Source: PZPK01 sp965230795 (GTDB lineage: Bacteria; Pseudomonadota; Gammaproteobacteria; Pseudomonadales; Oleiphilaceae). Taken from it: a stretch of 64,000 nucleotides of DNA. The stretch spans positions 2,604,001 to 2,668,000 of the forward strand of contig OZ246020.1 in NCBI GenBank assembly GCA_965230795.1, in the 5' to 3' direction. The position numbers and the translations under genes were made by a program. The number at the start of each line of letters is the position of its first letter. Position 1 is the first letter of the stretch. The notes under the pieces were generated by a model. The model had not been told where the DNA came from. It saw only the letters and a program-made list of their open reading frames with translations, and did not search any database. This document shows positions 1 through 9,143 of the stretch, one piece after another.

Positions 1-102
1 GGTCAAGACAGACTAGCTCCACGATATTCTCCAAATAGCAGTGATAAAAAGCGCGGTCATTCTAACGAAATCGACCAGGCTTGCATATTGCAAAATGTGC
101 TT

Positions 103-131
103 TAGACTCCGCGCAGCAGATAATCTAGAAT
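103..131 (+). promoter_or_regulatory. Possible cysH promoter
   Basis: A -35-like TAGACT (103-108) and a -10-like TAGAAT (126-131) are separated by 17 bases, giving a predicted start near 138 and a leader of about 28 bases before the cysH ATG at 166. Both boxes are imperfect, so this is only a candidate. Confidence 0.35.
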
Positions 132-165
132 TTCCGAAGATCGCTTATCAGGATTCAATACGCTC

Positions 166-909
166 ATGACCAGCAGCCAAGCACCTTTCGACACCTCAGA
201 AGCCAATATCGCGAAACTGAATGCAGAATTAAGCCAGCAGTCACCCCGCCAGATCTTGAAATTCGCCCTGTCCCACTTTGACAACATTTCGATTTCATTT
301 AGCGGTGCAGAAGATGTTGCCTTGATCGAGATGTCTCATAAACTGGTTGAAAACCTCCAGGTATTCTCGCTGGACACAGGACGCCTGCACCCGGAAACCT
401 ATCGGTTTATTGACCAGGTACGTGAGCACTACAAGATAGATATCGACATCATGAGTCCTGACGCCGAGAAGCTACAGGCGTTTACCAAAGCAAAAGGCCT
501 GTTCAGCTTTTACCAGGACGGACACAAGGAATGTTGCGGCATCCGAAAAGTGGAACCACTCAAACGCAAGCTGGCAACCCTGGAAGCATGGATTTCCGGC
601 CAGCGAAAGGATCAAAGCCCCAGCACCCGTAGCGAAGTCGCCGTCATTGAGATCGATGAAGGCAACTCAACTGCCGAGCACAAGTTGATTAAATTCAACC
701 CTCTTGCAAACTGGTCATCAAAGGAAGTATGGGATTACATTCGACTATCAGAAGTTCCATACAACCCCCTGCACGAAAGAGGCTTTATCAGTATTGGCTG
801 TGAGCCCTGCACAAGCCCCGTGCTGCCTAACCAACATGAACGCGAGGGCCGCTGGTGGTGGGAAGAGGAAACCCAAAAAGAATGTGGGCTGCACCTGACT
901 GAAAAATAG
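166..909 (+). CDS. cysH: Iron-sulfur adenylyl-sulfate/phosphoadenylyl-sulfate reductase CysH
   Basis: This protein reduces activated sulfate (APS or PAPS) to sulfite with electrons from thioredoxin, in cytoplasmic assimilatory sulfate reduction. The 247 residues show the PAPS-reductase fold with the SFSGAED nucleotide motif near residues 44-50. A CC pair (123-124) and a CxxC pair (212, 215) are the four ligands of the [4Fe-4S] cluster typical of the APS-using bacterial type, and the catalytic Cys240 sits in the C-terminal KECGLH motif. The cluster cysteines suggest APS as substrate, as in Pseudomonas, unlike E. coli CysH, which lacks them. It converges on cysB, the usual activator of this pathway. 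Confidence 0.95.
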   Translation: MTSSQAPFDTSEANIAKLNAELSQQSPRQILKFALSHFDNISISFSGAEDVALIEMSHKLVENLQVFSLDTGRLHPETYRFIDQVREHYKIDIDIMSPDAEKLQAFTKAKGLFSFYQDGHKECCGIRKVEPLKRKLATLEAWISGQRKDQSPSTRSEVAVIEIDEGNSTAEHKLIKFNPLANWSSKEVWDYIRLSEVPYNPLHERGFISIGCEPCTSPVLPNQHEREGRWWWEEETQKECGLHLTEK

Positions 910-910
910 C

Positions 911-947
911 GAGCTTGCAACTCCAGCTTTACAAGGCCGGCAAGCTC
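911..947. terminator. Weak hairpin between convergent cysH and cysB
   Basis: The 8-base arms GAGCTTGC (911-918) and GCAAGCTC (940-947) form a perfect inverted repeat with a 21-base loop just after the cysH stop, overlapping the 3' end of cysB. There is no clear T-tract, so terminator function is uncertain. Confidence 0.3.
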
Positions 948-1906
948 AATGTATCGAACAGCTCCTGGGTATCGAGTCGGTGTGTATGGCGATAGTAGGC
1001 CTCATCAACCACTTCTTTGGTGAGGTGCGGGGCAAATTGCTGCAAAAAGTCATACATAAAACCCCGCATGAACGTACCTTTTCGAAATCCTATATTGGTA
1101 ATACTGCGCGCAAACAGGTTGTCTGCCTTGATTGCCACCAGGTCAGCATCCTTATCCGGATCGTAGGCCATGGACGCTACAATACCTATCCCTAACCCAA
1201 GCTTTACATAGGTTTTGATCACATCTGCATCCGAAGCGGTAAACACGATATTGGGCGATAAGTCAGCTTCAGCAAAGGCTTCATCCAGCTTGGAACGTCC
1301 GGTAAAACCCTTGATATAGGTAACAATGGGGTATTCGGCTAGCTTGGCAAGCGTCAATTCGTTCGCGCTTGCCAAGGGATGCCCTTTTGGAACGATGATC
1401 AGACGGTTCCAGGAATAACAAGGCATCATGATCAGATCCGAGTGAAACTCCAATGCCTCCGTGGCGATAGCAAAATCGACCGTGCCATCAGAGGCCATTT
1501 CAGAAATTTGAGCGGGTGTTCCCTGGTGCATGTGCAGCGATACGTCTGGATATCCTTCCATAAAACGGTTAATCACCGATGGCAGAACATATCGCGCCTG
1601 GGTATGCGTAGTGGCAATGCTCAGATCACCCTTTTGCTCGTTGTTAAATTCCTGAGCAATTTTTTTGATGCTCTCTACCTGACTGAGAATATCGCCGACA
1701 ACTTTCAGTATCGACTCTCCGGCTGGAGTAATTCGGGTCAGATGTTTTCCGCTGCGAGAGAATACTTCAACACCCAGCTCGTCTTCGAGTAAGCGAATCT
1801 GTTTACTAATACCTGGTTGGGAGGTGTACAAACTCTGCGCCGTAGCCGAAACGTTCAACTCATGGTGCGCCACTTCCCAGATGTAACGGAGCTGTTGTAG
1901 CTTCAT
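929..1906 (-). CDS. cysB: LysR-type regulator CysB
   Basis: CysB is the LysR-family activator of cysteine-biosynthesis genes and responds to O-acetylserine/N-acetylserine. The 325 residues match the usual CysB length. The N-terminal winged helix-turn-helix spans about residues 1-60, beginning MKLQQLRYIWEV with the recognition-helix stretch TSQPGISKQIRLLEDELG. The remainder is a periplasmic-binding-protein-like effector domain. It is convergent with cysH and divergent from the TauE-like exporter at 2050, so all three are probably one sulfur regulon. Recognition of the N-terminal sequence is strong, making CysB much more likely than a generic LysR regulator. Confidence 0.92.
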   Translation of the reverse strand: MKLQQLRYIWEVAHHELNVSATAQSLYTSQPGISKQIRLLEDELGVEVFSRSGKHLTRITPAGESILKVVGDILSQVESIKKIAQEFNNEQKGDLSIATTHTQARYVLPSVINRFMEGYPDVSLHMHQGTPAQISEMASDGTVDFAIATEALEFHSDLIMMPCYSWNRLIIVPKGHPLASANELTLAKLAEYPIVTYIKGFTGRSKLDEAFAEADLSPNIVFTASDADVIKTYVKLGLGIGIVASMAYDPDKDADLVAIKADNLFARSITNIGFRKGTFMRGFMYDFLQQFAPHLTKEVVDEAYYRHTHRLDTQELFDTLSLPAL

Positions 1907-1990
1907 ATTATTATTTCCCCCATCCGCGACATAAAACTAAAAAGCATAAAATTATAATTAATTATTCTTTTTAGAAATAACTTAGTTTCG

Positions 1991-2037
1991 CTATAGTAAC
2001 TTCGCGTCGATGTTTACCGCGTCCGTTGTAACTATAG
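1991..2037. promoter_or_regulatory. Inverted repeat in the cysB/tauE-like divergent promoter region
   Basis: CTATAGTAAC (1991-2000) and GTAACTATAG (2028-2037) form an inverted repeat with one mismatch and 27 bases between the arms, in an AT-rich region just before the exporter start. It could be a LysR-type (CysB) operator pair, but this is inference from position and symmetry only. Confidence 0.3.
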
Positions 2038-2049
2038 TAGACCAAAATA

Positions 2050-2847
2050 ATGGAATTACTCGCTTTTGCGGATTTTATAAAGTACGTAATGGCAGGGGCG
2101 GGCGTCGGTTTCGCCGTCGGCCTCACTGGTGTCGGTGGAGGCTCGCTCATGACACCGCTTTTAATTCTGTTCCACTTCCCTCCCCACATAGCCATCGGCA
2201 CAGATCTGATCTATGCAGCTGGCACGAAGGCCAGTGGCGTCATTGCCCACGCACGCCAGGCGACGGTTAACTGGGAAATCGTTTTACTACTCGGTTCCGG
2301 CAGTATCCCGGCATCTATCCTAACGGTTTATTTGTTGAAGAATGTGTTCGGGGATCCGGAAAGTTACCAGCATATTCTGCTGACGACTCTTGGCTTCATG
2401 CTGATCGTTACAGCGTTGGTCATTCTTCTGCGAGGATGGTTAGCCCGTTCCTACAAACTGTCTGAAACATCAATGAGACACCTTAAAAACAACCAGGGTA
2501 AGCTAACTGTACTGATGGGAGTCTTCCTGGGTGTCTGTGTCACGCTCACTTCGGTCGGTGCCGGCGCTTTTGGCGCGGCCATCCTCATGGTGTTGTACCC
2601 CCGTTTAAGTCCCGTCACCATTATTGGTACGGATATCGCGCATGCGGTACCTCTCACACTTATCGCCGGCTTGGGTCACATGCAACTCGGTAACGTTGAT
2701 TTCGTTCTGCTGGTGTGCCTGTTAATTGGCTCTTTGCCAGCCATCCATTGGGGTTCAAGGCTCAGTAAACGCTTGCCCAGCCACGTCCTGCAACCAATAC
2801 TCGCTACCTTATTGATGGTTATTGGTGCCAAATACGCGTTTTTCTAG
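2050..2847 (+). CDS. TauE/SafE-family sulfite/organosulfonate exporter
   Basis: This 265-residue inner-membrane protein belongs to the TauE/SafE (DUF81) family, whose members are implicated in export or transport of sulfite and small sulfur or organic anions. It is mostly hydrophobic with about eight predicted helices. The family's repeated glycine-rich motif is visible twice: GLTGVGGGSLMTPLL near residues 24-38 and TSVGAGAFGAAILMVLYP in the second half. It is transcribed away from cysB and close to cysH, which supports a sulfur-related role such as sulfite efflux. Substrate is not determined by sequence. Confidence 0.85.
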   Translation: MELLAFADFIKYVMAGAGVGFAVGLTGVGGGSLMTPLLILFHFPPHIAIGTDLIYAAGTKASGVIAHARQATVNWEIVLLLGSGSIPASILTVYLLKNVFGDPESYQHILLTTLGFMLIVTALVILLRGWLARSYKLSETSMRHLKNNQGKLTVLMGVFLGVCVTLTSVGAGAFGAAILMVLYPRLSPVTIIGTDIAHAVPLTLIAGLGHMQLGNVDFVLLVCLLIGSLPAIHWGSRLSKRLPSHVLQPILATLLMVIGAKYAFF

Positions 2848-2977
2848 AAAACACCAATATTCTGTGGATATTACTTCAAGCTCTGCAAGTAACACTTTAT
2901 AATTCAAGAAGTTTTTAATTTTTGGAAGCTGCCAAGCTGTTTCAGCTTCAAATTTCCTGCATCCGAGACACGCATCA

Positions 2978-5695
2978 ATGCTTTTGCAGACCAAATTTCT
3001 TGCTCCTGCCTACAACACCAAGAGCGTCGATCGCTCTCGACTGATTCAACGGCTGGAGCCTCGTCACGCAAGAAAGCTGGTATTGATTGCAGCTCCAGCT
3101 GGCTATGGCAAAACCACCCTGGTTCTGCAGTGGCTACACAGCAATGACAAGGACTTTTGCTGGCTGTCCCTGGACGAAAAAGACAATGACACCACTCGTT
3201 TCTGGCAGTACGTCGTAGGCGCAATCTCGACTGTCATTGCAGGTTTTGGCCAGGAAGCCAATGAGCTATTGGCTAGCGATGCCCCCATTGAGGCGGCGGT
3301 TACTGCCATGATCAACGAACTCAACCAATGGTCCATTGATGGTGGCAACCTGGCGATCGTGCTGGATGACTTTCACGTCATTTACGAAAATGAGATTCTG
3401 CGCTCCTTTGCTTATCTGGTTGACTTCCTGCCCCCCAATGTTGAAATTTTCCTAACCAGTCGATTTGAGCCCGCTCTACCCATCTCGCGCTGGAGTGTAA
3501 AAAACTGGGTTGATCGGCTGTATTCGTCGGATCTTGTGTTTTCCTTTGACGAATCCAAAACATTCTTTAATACCTACATGGGACTGGCCCTTTCTGATCG
3601 TCAAATCGAACAGATCTATCAGCGCACAGAGGGCTGGATCGCAGCCATGCAACTCACGGCTCTGTCTGCATCCTCCGCGCCAAAGAATGAGCAACGCTTC
3701 CTTCCTGCGGACCAACTCATGTCTGACGAGAGACATTTCTCCCATTACGTTGTGTCCGAAATCATTGAACACCAGCCGGAAAACGTTCGCGACTTCCTTT
3801 TGGATACTGCCTGCTTGTTGCGCTTGAGTGCGAACTTGTGTGATGCAATCCGTGACGCCACTGACAGCCAGGAAATTCTCGATCATTTGATCGCAGCTAA
3901 TCTTTTTTTAATCCCCCTCGACAAGCACAATGAATGGTTTCGTTATCATGAAATGTTTCGGGATAGTCTGCTCGGCCAACTGCGCCAGACTAGACCGGAA
4001 GAATTCAAATCACTGCAGACGCGTGCGGTGTCTTGGCTGATAGAACACAACCAGCCACACGAGGCCATCGAGCAAGTCGTGCAACTGGAGGATTGGGACC
4101 TGCTCGCCAGCCTGCTGGAGAAAAACGGCAATAACCTTATCCACGAAGGTCATCATCTACCGATGCTGCAGTGGCTCAACTATTTGCCGGAAAACACGAT
4201 CGAAAGCTCACCCAGATTAATCATGCTTAAAATCTGGGCACTATTTTTCAGCAATAAAATGGAGGTTATCCCACCACTTTTGGATGAACTCGAAAACCTC
4301 ATTGATACGCAACGCATTCAGAACATACAAACAAGTACCGATGAACTCATCGATCTGCACAGTGAAATCTCGTTGATACGCTCCTATCTCGCCCGCACGC
4401 AATCTGACCTGAGCAGCGCGACCGAACTGACCAAACAGGTACTGGAAGAACTCGACAATACCAATATGCCACTTAAGTCCGTTACCTATTACGGTATTGG
4501 ACTGGACAGTTTTACGGTTGGCGACCTGGAATCAGCGGAATCTGCGCTATTGTCGGCCATTGAACATGGGAAGCGGGAAAAGAAATATACCACGGTACTT
4601 TCGAGCAGCGGCTTGCTGGGTTGGATCTATTTCTACCAGGGCAAACTGGAACTCGCACTGGAAACCGGAATTCAGAATCAGCAGTGGAATGTTAGCTATC
4701 TGGATCCTTCCCAGCCACGCGTCATTTCCTGCTGGCAGAATACCGTGCTAGCAATGATTTATATTGAATTGGCCCAGTTCACCATCGCCGAATCATATAT
4801 TAATCCGCTTCTGAAACACCTTGAAACCGGTACAGAGCCGGGCTTGCATATTCTGATCCAGTACACCCGTGCCACGTTCATGTTCGCCCAGCAGAATTAT
4901 GTCGATGCCATCGAATATCTGGATGATGCTCTGAGTGTCTACAAGCACAAAAAGGAATCGATTGTTTTTGAGCCTCCCAGCCTGAGTGCACTGAAAGCAC
5001 GTTGCCTGCTGGGAATGAACAAAGTGGACAAGGCCCAAAGGGTCCTGGAAGAGCTCGACAGTGAAACTATCAATGCAATTCCTCTAAACTATGAAGATAT
5101 CAACCTGACGAAGGCTCGCGTCTTTATTGCCCAGAAAAATGACAAGCTGGTCATCGAGATGGCAGATCGACTGATCGAGCAAAGCGCCGACAAGCACCAC
5201 ACCTATCATTTGATACAGGCACTAACACTCAAAGCCATGGTGCTTCACCGTGCCGGCAAGACTGATCGGGCTCAGCAGGCTATCAACCGCTCGCTTGGAC
5301 TGGCTTCTCAGGACGGTTTCATCTCGGTATATACCAATGAAGGCAAAGACGTGGCAGCGGTATTGGGTCTCTGCAATGACCCAACGATTCCCGATGCTTA
5401 TTTGCAAAAGCTAAGTACCGAGCTGGGCCTGCATGCTGATTTAGCGCCATCTCAGGCTGAATTGCCTGGCGCCGCCGCGCTGGAAAGCAACGCCCAGTTA
5501 CTTGAACCGTTAAGTCAAAGGGAACTCGAAGTACTGCGTCTGATCGACCTGGGGCTCGCCAATAAGGAAATCGCCCAGAAACTCAGCCTGGCGCCTGCGA
5601 CGGTCAAGGCGCATATCCGCAATCTTTACGGAAAGATCTCTGCAAAAAGCCGCACAGAAGCGCTTTCGAAGGCGCGGCAACTGGGAATCATCTAA
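2978..5695 (+). CDS. MalT/AlkS-type ATP-dependent LuxR-family regulator
   Basis: A large (905-residue) signal-transduction ATPase of the MalT class. A P-loop (AAPAGYGKTT, about 38-47) and a Walker B-like stretch (LAIVLDDFH, about 125-133) define the NTPase. A helical/TPR-like sensor region fills the middle, and a LuxR-type helix-turn-helix lies at about 840-905 (LSQRELEVLRLIDLGLANKE). MalT-class proteins bind an inducer and ATP, multimerise and activate promoters; AlkS of alkane degraders is a relative. Neither neighbour, the exporter nor the helicase gene, reveals the target. The inducer is unknown. Confidence 0.88.
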   Translation: MLLQTKFLAPAYNTKSVDRSRLIQRLEPRHARKLVLIAAPAGYGKTTLVLQWLHSNDKDFCWLSLDEKDNDTTRFWQYVVGAISTVIAGFGQEANELLASDAPIEAAVTAMINELNQWSIDGGNLAIVLDDFHVIYENEILRSFAYLVDFLPPNVEIFLTSRFEPALPISRWSVKNWVDRLYSSDLVFSFDESKTFFNTYMGLALSDRQIEQIYQRTEGWIAAMQLTALSASSAPKNEQRFLPADQLMSDERHFSHYVVSEIIEHQPENVRDFLLDTACLLRLSANLCDAIRDATDSQEILDHLIAANLFLIPLDKHNEWFRYHEMFRDSLLGQLRQTRPEEFKSLQTRAVSWLIEHNQPHEAIEQVVQLEDWDLLASLLEKNGNNLIHEGHHLPMLQWLNYLPENTIESSPRLIMLKIWALFFSNKMEVIPPLLDELENLIDTQRIQNIQTSTDELIDLHSEISLIRSYLARTQSDLSSATELTKQVLEELDNTNMPLKSVTYYGIGLDSFTVGDLESAESALLSAIEHGKREKKYTTVLSSSGLLGWIYFYQGKLELALETGIQNQQWNVSYLDPSQPRVISCWQNTVLAMIYIELAQFTIAESYINPLLKHLETGTEPGLHILIQYTRATFMFAQQNYVDAIEYLDDALSVYKHKKESIVFEPPSLSALKARCLLGMNKVDKAQRVLEELDSETINAIPLNYEDINLTKARVFIAQKNDKLVIEMADRLIEQSADKHHTYHLIQALTLKAMVLHRAGKTDRAQQAINRSLGLASQDGFISVYTNEGKDVAAVLGLCNDPTIPDAYLQKLSTELGLHADLAPSQAELPGAAALESNAQLLEPLSQRELEVLRLIDLGLANKEIAQKLSLAPATVKAHIRNLYGKISAKSRTEALSKARQLGII

Positions 5696-5701
5696 TTTTT
5701 G

Positions 5702-5717
5702 TGTGACGCACATCACA
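5702..5717. promoter_or_regulatory. Perfect CRP/Vfr-type binding site
   Basis: TGTGACGCACATCACA matches the symmetric CRP/Vfr consensus TGTGA-N6-TCACA in both half-sites. It begins 7 bases after the stop of the MalT-like gene, outside any gene I accept, and lies upstream of a strong terminator. It is therefore placed to regulate a short downstream transcript. Confidence 0.65.
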
Positions 5718-5749
5718 TTTTTATTCCATTACACCGGGGCTAAGCCCTT

Positions 5750-5927
5750 TGGACGATCACATTACGCCCCCCTACTCCCTAAACTAAGCACCATCGAGAT
5801 TCAATTTGTTGGGCAGAAAATTCAGGCCTTTCAGTCCAGCACAGTTTTCCGATCAGGGCCTCCCTACAAAGCCCTACTTGTGAACGCGGTGATTTGATAT
5901 GTTCGGCATCAAATCACCGCTTTTTTT
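5750..5927 (+). ncRNA. Candidate CRP/Vfr-controlled small RNA
   Basis: No convincing protein gene lies between 5696 and 5988. The interval starts with a perfect CRP/Vfr site and ends with a strong intrinsic terminator. Further small hairpins are possible, for example AGGGC/GCCCT near 5850-5875. A 120-180 nucleotide small RNA would fit, but I cannot find a convincing -10 box, so the 5' end is a guess. The region may instead be only the 3' untranslated region of the MalT-like gene. Confidence 0.25.
5886..5927 (+). terminator. Strong intrinsic terminator
   Basis: A perfect 13-bp stem (5886-5898 paired with 5908-5920) with a 9-base loop is followed by seven Ts. It could end the MalT-like gene transcript or a separate small RNA starting after the CRP/Vfr site. 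Confidence 0.85.
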
Positions 5928-5988
5928 ATGCCCAAAAGAAAATATATGCACCGCAAGTCACTCCATCCCGAGCAACAAGGGATACGAA

Positions 5989-8109
5989 TTAAATACGACG
6001 ATAAGGGGGAAGCGACTGCAGTAACATCGCGCCGTAGCGGCGGGTAAGCAGCCTTTTATCCAGAATGGTAATTTGTCCACGATCCTGTTCGGTACGAATC
6101 AAACGACCACAGGCCTGAATCAGTCTCAGGCTAGCATCCGGCACCGTTACTTCCATAAATGGATTACGCCCTTGTGTCTCAAGCCACTCACTAATGCTTT
6201 GTTCAAGCGGATCATTGGGCACGGAAAAAGGGATTTTCGCTATGATGACATGGGTCAGGTATTCGCCAGGTAAATCAATACCCTCGGCCAGAGAGGCCAA
6301 ACCAAACAGGATGCTCCGCTTGCCCTCGTCAACGCGTTCGCGATGATAGCTCACCAAGGCCTGTTTATTCATATCGTCCTGGGTAACCACATCTTCCCTG
6401 AGATCCCGATCCAGAGAATAAAACACGTCGTTCATCTGCTTGCGGGAGCTGAATAACACCAATATCGCCTTATGATCCCCCATGATAGTTTCCAGGCTAT
6501 CGGCTATTTCAAGCGTATGTGCGTCCTGATCAGAAGGATCTGCTTTCATGGCAGGCAAGGATAGCTGCGCAACATTGGGAAAGTCGAAGGGGCTGGATAC
6601 CACGTGCATGGGACTACTGCGCGGCAAACCCGCTTTTTGGATCAGGCGTTCAAAGCGCCCCAAAGCCGTTAAAGTTGCAGAGGTAAGAACTGCGGCATAG
6701 CTTTTTTTCCAGAGCGCTTCCTGCAACACTCCACCGGCACTGAGAGGGCTGCCGAACATTTGAATATCGCTCTGACTGTCCTGATCCCGAAACACCAGCC
6801 AGCGCGCACTCGGGCTCGCATTCTCTCCCTCTTCTTTGGCGTAGAAAGACCAAAGATGGAAGTAACTCTCTGCTCGATCACACAACGACCCGATCACCGG
6901 GAACCATTGTTCCCCTTCTTCTCTGGACAGACCACAGTCGGACTTCTCATCGACCGCACGCGTTACTTCGGACCTCAAATCCTCAAGCAGCCGACAAACA
7001 CTCGCCAGCAAGGTCTTTAATTCGGCTGAGATATCCAGTAACGCATCCGGTATCCGCCCCTGGGGATAGCGATAGCGGCGCGTTTCGCTCTTGTCTTCCA
7101 GCTCCCACTCGGTGTTTTCGACAAGAAAACCGTAAGCCAGCTCCAGTTGTTCATGGACTCGTGCCGCCAACCCGCTCAATTCTTCAATATGGCGATGCAG
7201 AAAATTGCTCTGACCAAGATAAGGCGATAACTCGGACATGGCTCGCGTTAAGGATTTCAACCAGCTTTCTGCTGCTTTGAGTCCCCCGCTTACCATAAAG
7301 TGTCCTAATGCCTTGTCGGCCAGGTGATGGGCCTCGTCGAATACGTAAATTGACGTTTCCACCGGCGGCAGTATCACGCCTCCCCCCAGAGCCAGATCCG
7401 AAAGCACCAGATCGTGGTTGGCTACCACCACATCTGCTTCTTCCCACTGTTTGCGGGCTTCGTAGTAAGGACAGGAACTGAAGTAACTGCAACGCCGGTT
7501 AGAACACTGCTGATTGTCTGTCGACAGACTGCGCCATACATCCTGATCAATCCCTCCCTCCCAGGAGTCCCGATCACCGTCCCAATCTCCCGAGGCATAA
7601 CGCGTCAGAAACAGCTCCAGCTCAGATTTGTCTAAGCCATCCGGGGGAGATTCACTCATGAACAGCGGCAAGGCACTGGCGTCGCTGTTTATTCCTTCGA
7701 GCTGCTGATCCAGTTTGCTCAGGCAAACATAGCGCCCCCGACCTTTTGCCAGTGCGTAACTGAAATCGAGACCACTGTATTTGGCGACTTCAGGCAGGTC
7801 TTTAACCAGAACCTGATCCTGGAGCGCCGTGGTGGCAGTCGAAATCACCACCTTGCGCGCTTCGGCTAGTGCCAGGGGCAACACAGCCAAAGTATATGCC
7901 AGGGTCTTGCCGGTTCCGGTACCCGCTTCTACCACACAGACAGCCGGGTCCGAATTTCGAGCACCTTCCGCATCCGTTTTGATAGAGCCCAAATACTTGG
8001 CGATTTCCGCGATCATAACTCGCTGACCATAACGGGGCTTAAAGCCCTCCCGGGCCGTAAAACGGCTGTAACAGCTTTGAATCAGCTGTTTCTGGTCATC
8101 ACTAAGCAT
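5989..8109 (-). CDS. dinG: DinG-like ATP-dependent iron-sulfur DNA helicase
   Basis: A 706-residue superfamily 2 XPD/DinG helicase, close to E. coli DinG in length (about 716). It unwinds 5'-overhang, D-loop and R-loop structures during replication conflicts and repair. The P-loop EAGTGTGKT appears near residues 61-69, followed by the four-cysteine cluster (YVC, then CSNRRC and SSC in the 150-215 region) and the DEAH box (VFDEAHHLA). A C-terminal helicase domain with the SLAEGID motif and QACGRLIR follows. The start is the ATG giving MLSDDQKQ. It is followed downstream by the MalT-side terminator region and preceded by mmsR. Confidence 0.92.
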   Translation of the reverse strand: MLSDDQKQLIQSCYSRFTAREGFKPRYGQRVMIAEIAKYLGSIKTDAEGARNSDPAVCVVEAGTGTGKTLAYTLAVLPLALAEARKVVISTATTALQDQVLVKDLPEVAKYSGLDFSYALAKGRGRYVCLSKLDQQLEGINSDASALPLFMSESPPDGLDKSELELFLTRYASGDWDGDRDSWEGGIDQDVWRSLSTDNQQCSNRRCSYFSSCPYYEARKQWEEADVVVANHDLVLSDLALGGGVILPPVETSIYVFDEAHHLADKALGHFMVSGGLKAAESWLKSLTRAMSELSPYLGQSNFLHRHIEELSGLAARVHEQLELAYGFLVENTEWELEDKSETRRYRYPQGRIPDALLDISAELKTLLASVCRLLEDLRSEVTRAVDEKSDCGLSREEGEQWFPVIGSLCDRAESYFHLWSFYAKEEGENASPSARWLVFRDQDSQSDIQMFGSPLSAGGVLQEALWKKSYAAVLTSATLTALGRFERLIQKAGLPRSSPMHVVSSPFDFPNVAQLSLPAMKADPSDQDAHTLEIADSLETIMGDHKAILVLFSSRKQMNDVFYSLDRDLREDVVTQDDMNKQALVSYHRERVDEGKRSILFGLASLAEGIDLPGEYLTHVIIAKIPFSVPNDPLEQSISEWLETQGRNPFMEVTVPDASLRLIQACGRLIRTEQDRGQITILDKRLLTRRYGAMLLQSLPPYRRI

Positions 8110-8216
8110 GGGACAGGTCTGGTTGGTACATTTGACAGGACGGGTTAAACGAGCCTGCCGATTGTCCTTGGATACACACAGGCAGTCAAAAAATTTTTTT
8201 AATCGAACGATACCTA

Positions 8217-9092
8217 TTAAAGCGCGGACCGACGATACTGACTGGGAGCCAAACCGGTCACTTTTCGGAACACTCTGGAAAAATATAGCGGGTCGTCATA
8301 ACCAAGACGGAAAGCAATTTCTGAAATATTCAGGGACGAGCTGTCAAGCAACAAACAGGCTTGCTCGACTTTCAAATGAATGAAGTGCTGTAAAGGCGCA
8401 TAGCCAGTCAGCTCTTTGTATTTTCGGTTGAAGTGGAATTTGGACACCCGCCCGACCCGTGCCAGCTCATCCAAAGTCACACGACGGTGCAGGTTTTCAC
8501 GCATATAACGCCTGACCTCATCAATGGAATCCACCTGCTGCCGACGCATGGATCGACGCCGCAAGCGTTCTGCCAGAGTCATGATTTGTCGCAACTGATT
8601 TGCCGCATGCAAAAACACAGTGAGCCCATACCCCGAGCTGGCAATACTCATAAGCGATCGAAAACTGTTGATCAGCAAAATGTCATTCAGGTTTTTAATC
8701 ACAGGCTGGCCAGCACTAAATCCAATATGCTGATAAAAGGCATTGGCCTGTTCTCCCCGGAAATGACACCAGAATAACGACCAGGGTGAATCCTTTCTGG
8801 CAGCGTAGTGATGGGACACTCCCGGTGGAAGCAGTATGAAGTCGCCTGCCCCGATTTCATCCTTAAAGCCATCCGCTTCAAGTTCTCCTGCCCCATCAAC
8901 ACAATACATCAGCAAATAGTCATCATGATCGAGCCGGCGCATCTGATGACTTTGGGCATTCGGATAAAAGCCCAGGGCCGTTGGATAACAATCCCGACTC
9001 AGGACATTACTGTCCAGCTCCCCGAGTACCGTTTTTGGTACCAGAATACGCAGACCACCGTCTGACAAAGGCCATTTTGAAGGCTCACTCAT
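8217..9092 (-). CDS. mmsR: AraC-family regulator of the valine operon, MmsR-like
   Basis: A 291-residue AraC/XylS activator. The N-terminal half is a cupin-like effector domain (LPPGVSHHYAA). The last 100 residues hold the two helix-turn-helix motifs with the signature DPLYFSRVFRKVTGLAPSQYR. It is divergent from mmsA, the arrangement of mmsR-mmsAB in Pseudomonas aeruginosa, where MmsR activates valine degradation. A direct repeat with 21-base period lies between the two genes. A purine-rich ribosome site (AGAGG) precedes the ATG. Confidence 0.85.
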   Translation of the reverse strand: MSEPSKWPLSDGGLRILVPKTVLGELDSNVLSRDCYPTALGFYPNAQSHQMRRLDHDDYLLMYCVDGAGELEADGFKDEIGAGDFILLPPGVSHHYAARKDSPWSLFWCHFRGEQANAFYQHIGFSAGQPVIKNLNDILLINSFRSLMSIASSGYGLTVFLHAANQLRQIMTLAERLRRRSMRRQQVDSIDEVRRYMRENLHRRVTLDELARVGRVSKFHFNRKYKELTGYAPLQHFIHLKVEQACLLLDSSSLNISEIAFRLGYDDPLYFSRVFRKVTGLAPSQYRRSAL

Positions 9093-9109
9093 AAACCACC
9101 TCTTTCATA

Positions 9110-9143
9110 GCAATATAGTCCATGTAGAGCGCAATTTAGTCAA
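9110..9143 (+). promoter_or_regulatory. Direct-repeat operator for the AraC-type regulator
   Basis: GCAATATAGTCCA (9110-9122) and GCAATTTAGTCAA (9131-9143) agree at 11 of 13 positions with a period of exactly 21 bases, two helical turns, as in araI-type operators. The second copy covers the -35 position of the predicted mmsA promoter, as expected for an activator of this family. Confidence 0.65.

Noticed and set aside
81..93. Palindrome TTGCATATTGCAA upstream of cysH
   Set aside because: Short, with a possible promoter element downstream but no link to a known operator; it may be chance.
5703..5897. 64-codon reading frame starting at GTG
   Set aside because: It begins inside the CRP/Vfr site, lacks a ribosome site and ends within the terminator stem, so it is unlikely to be a gene.
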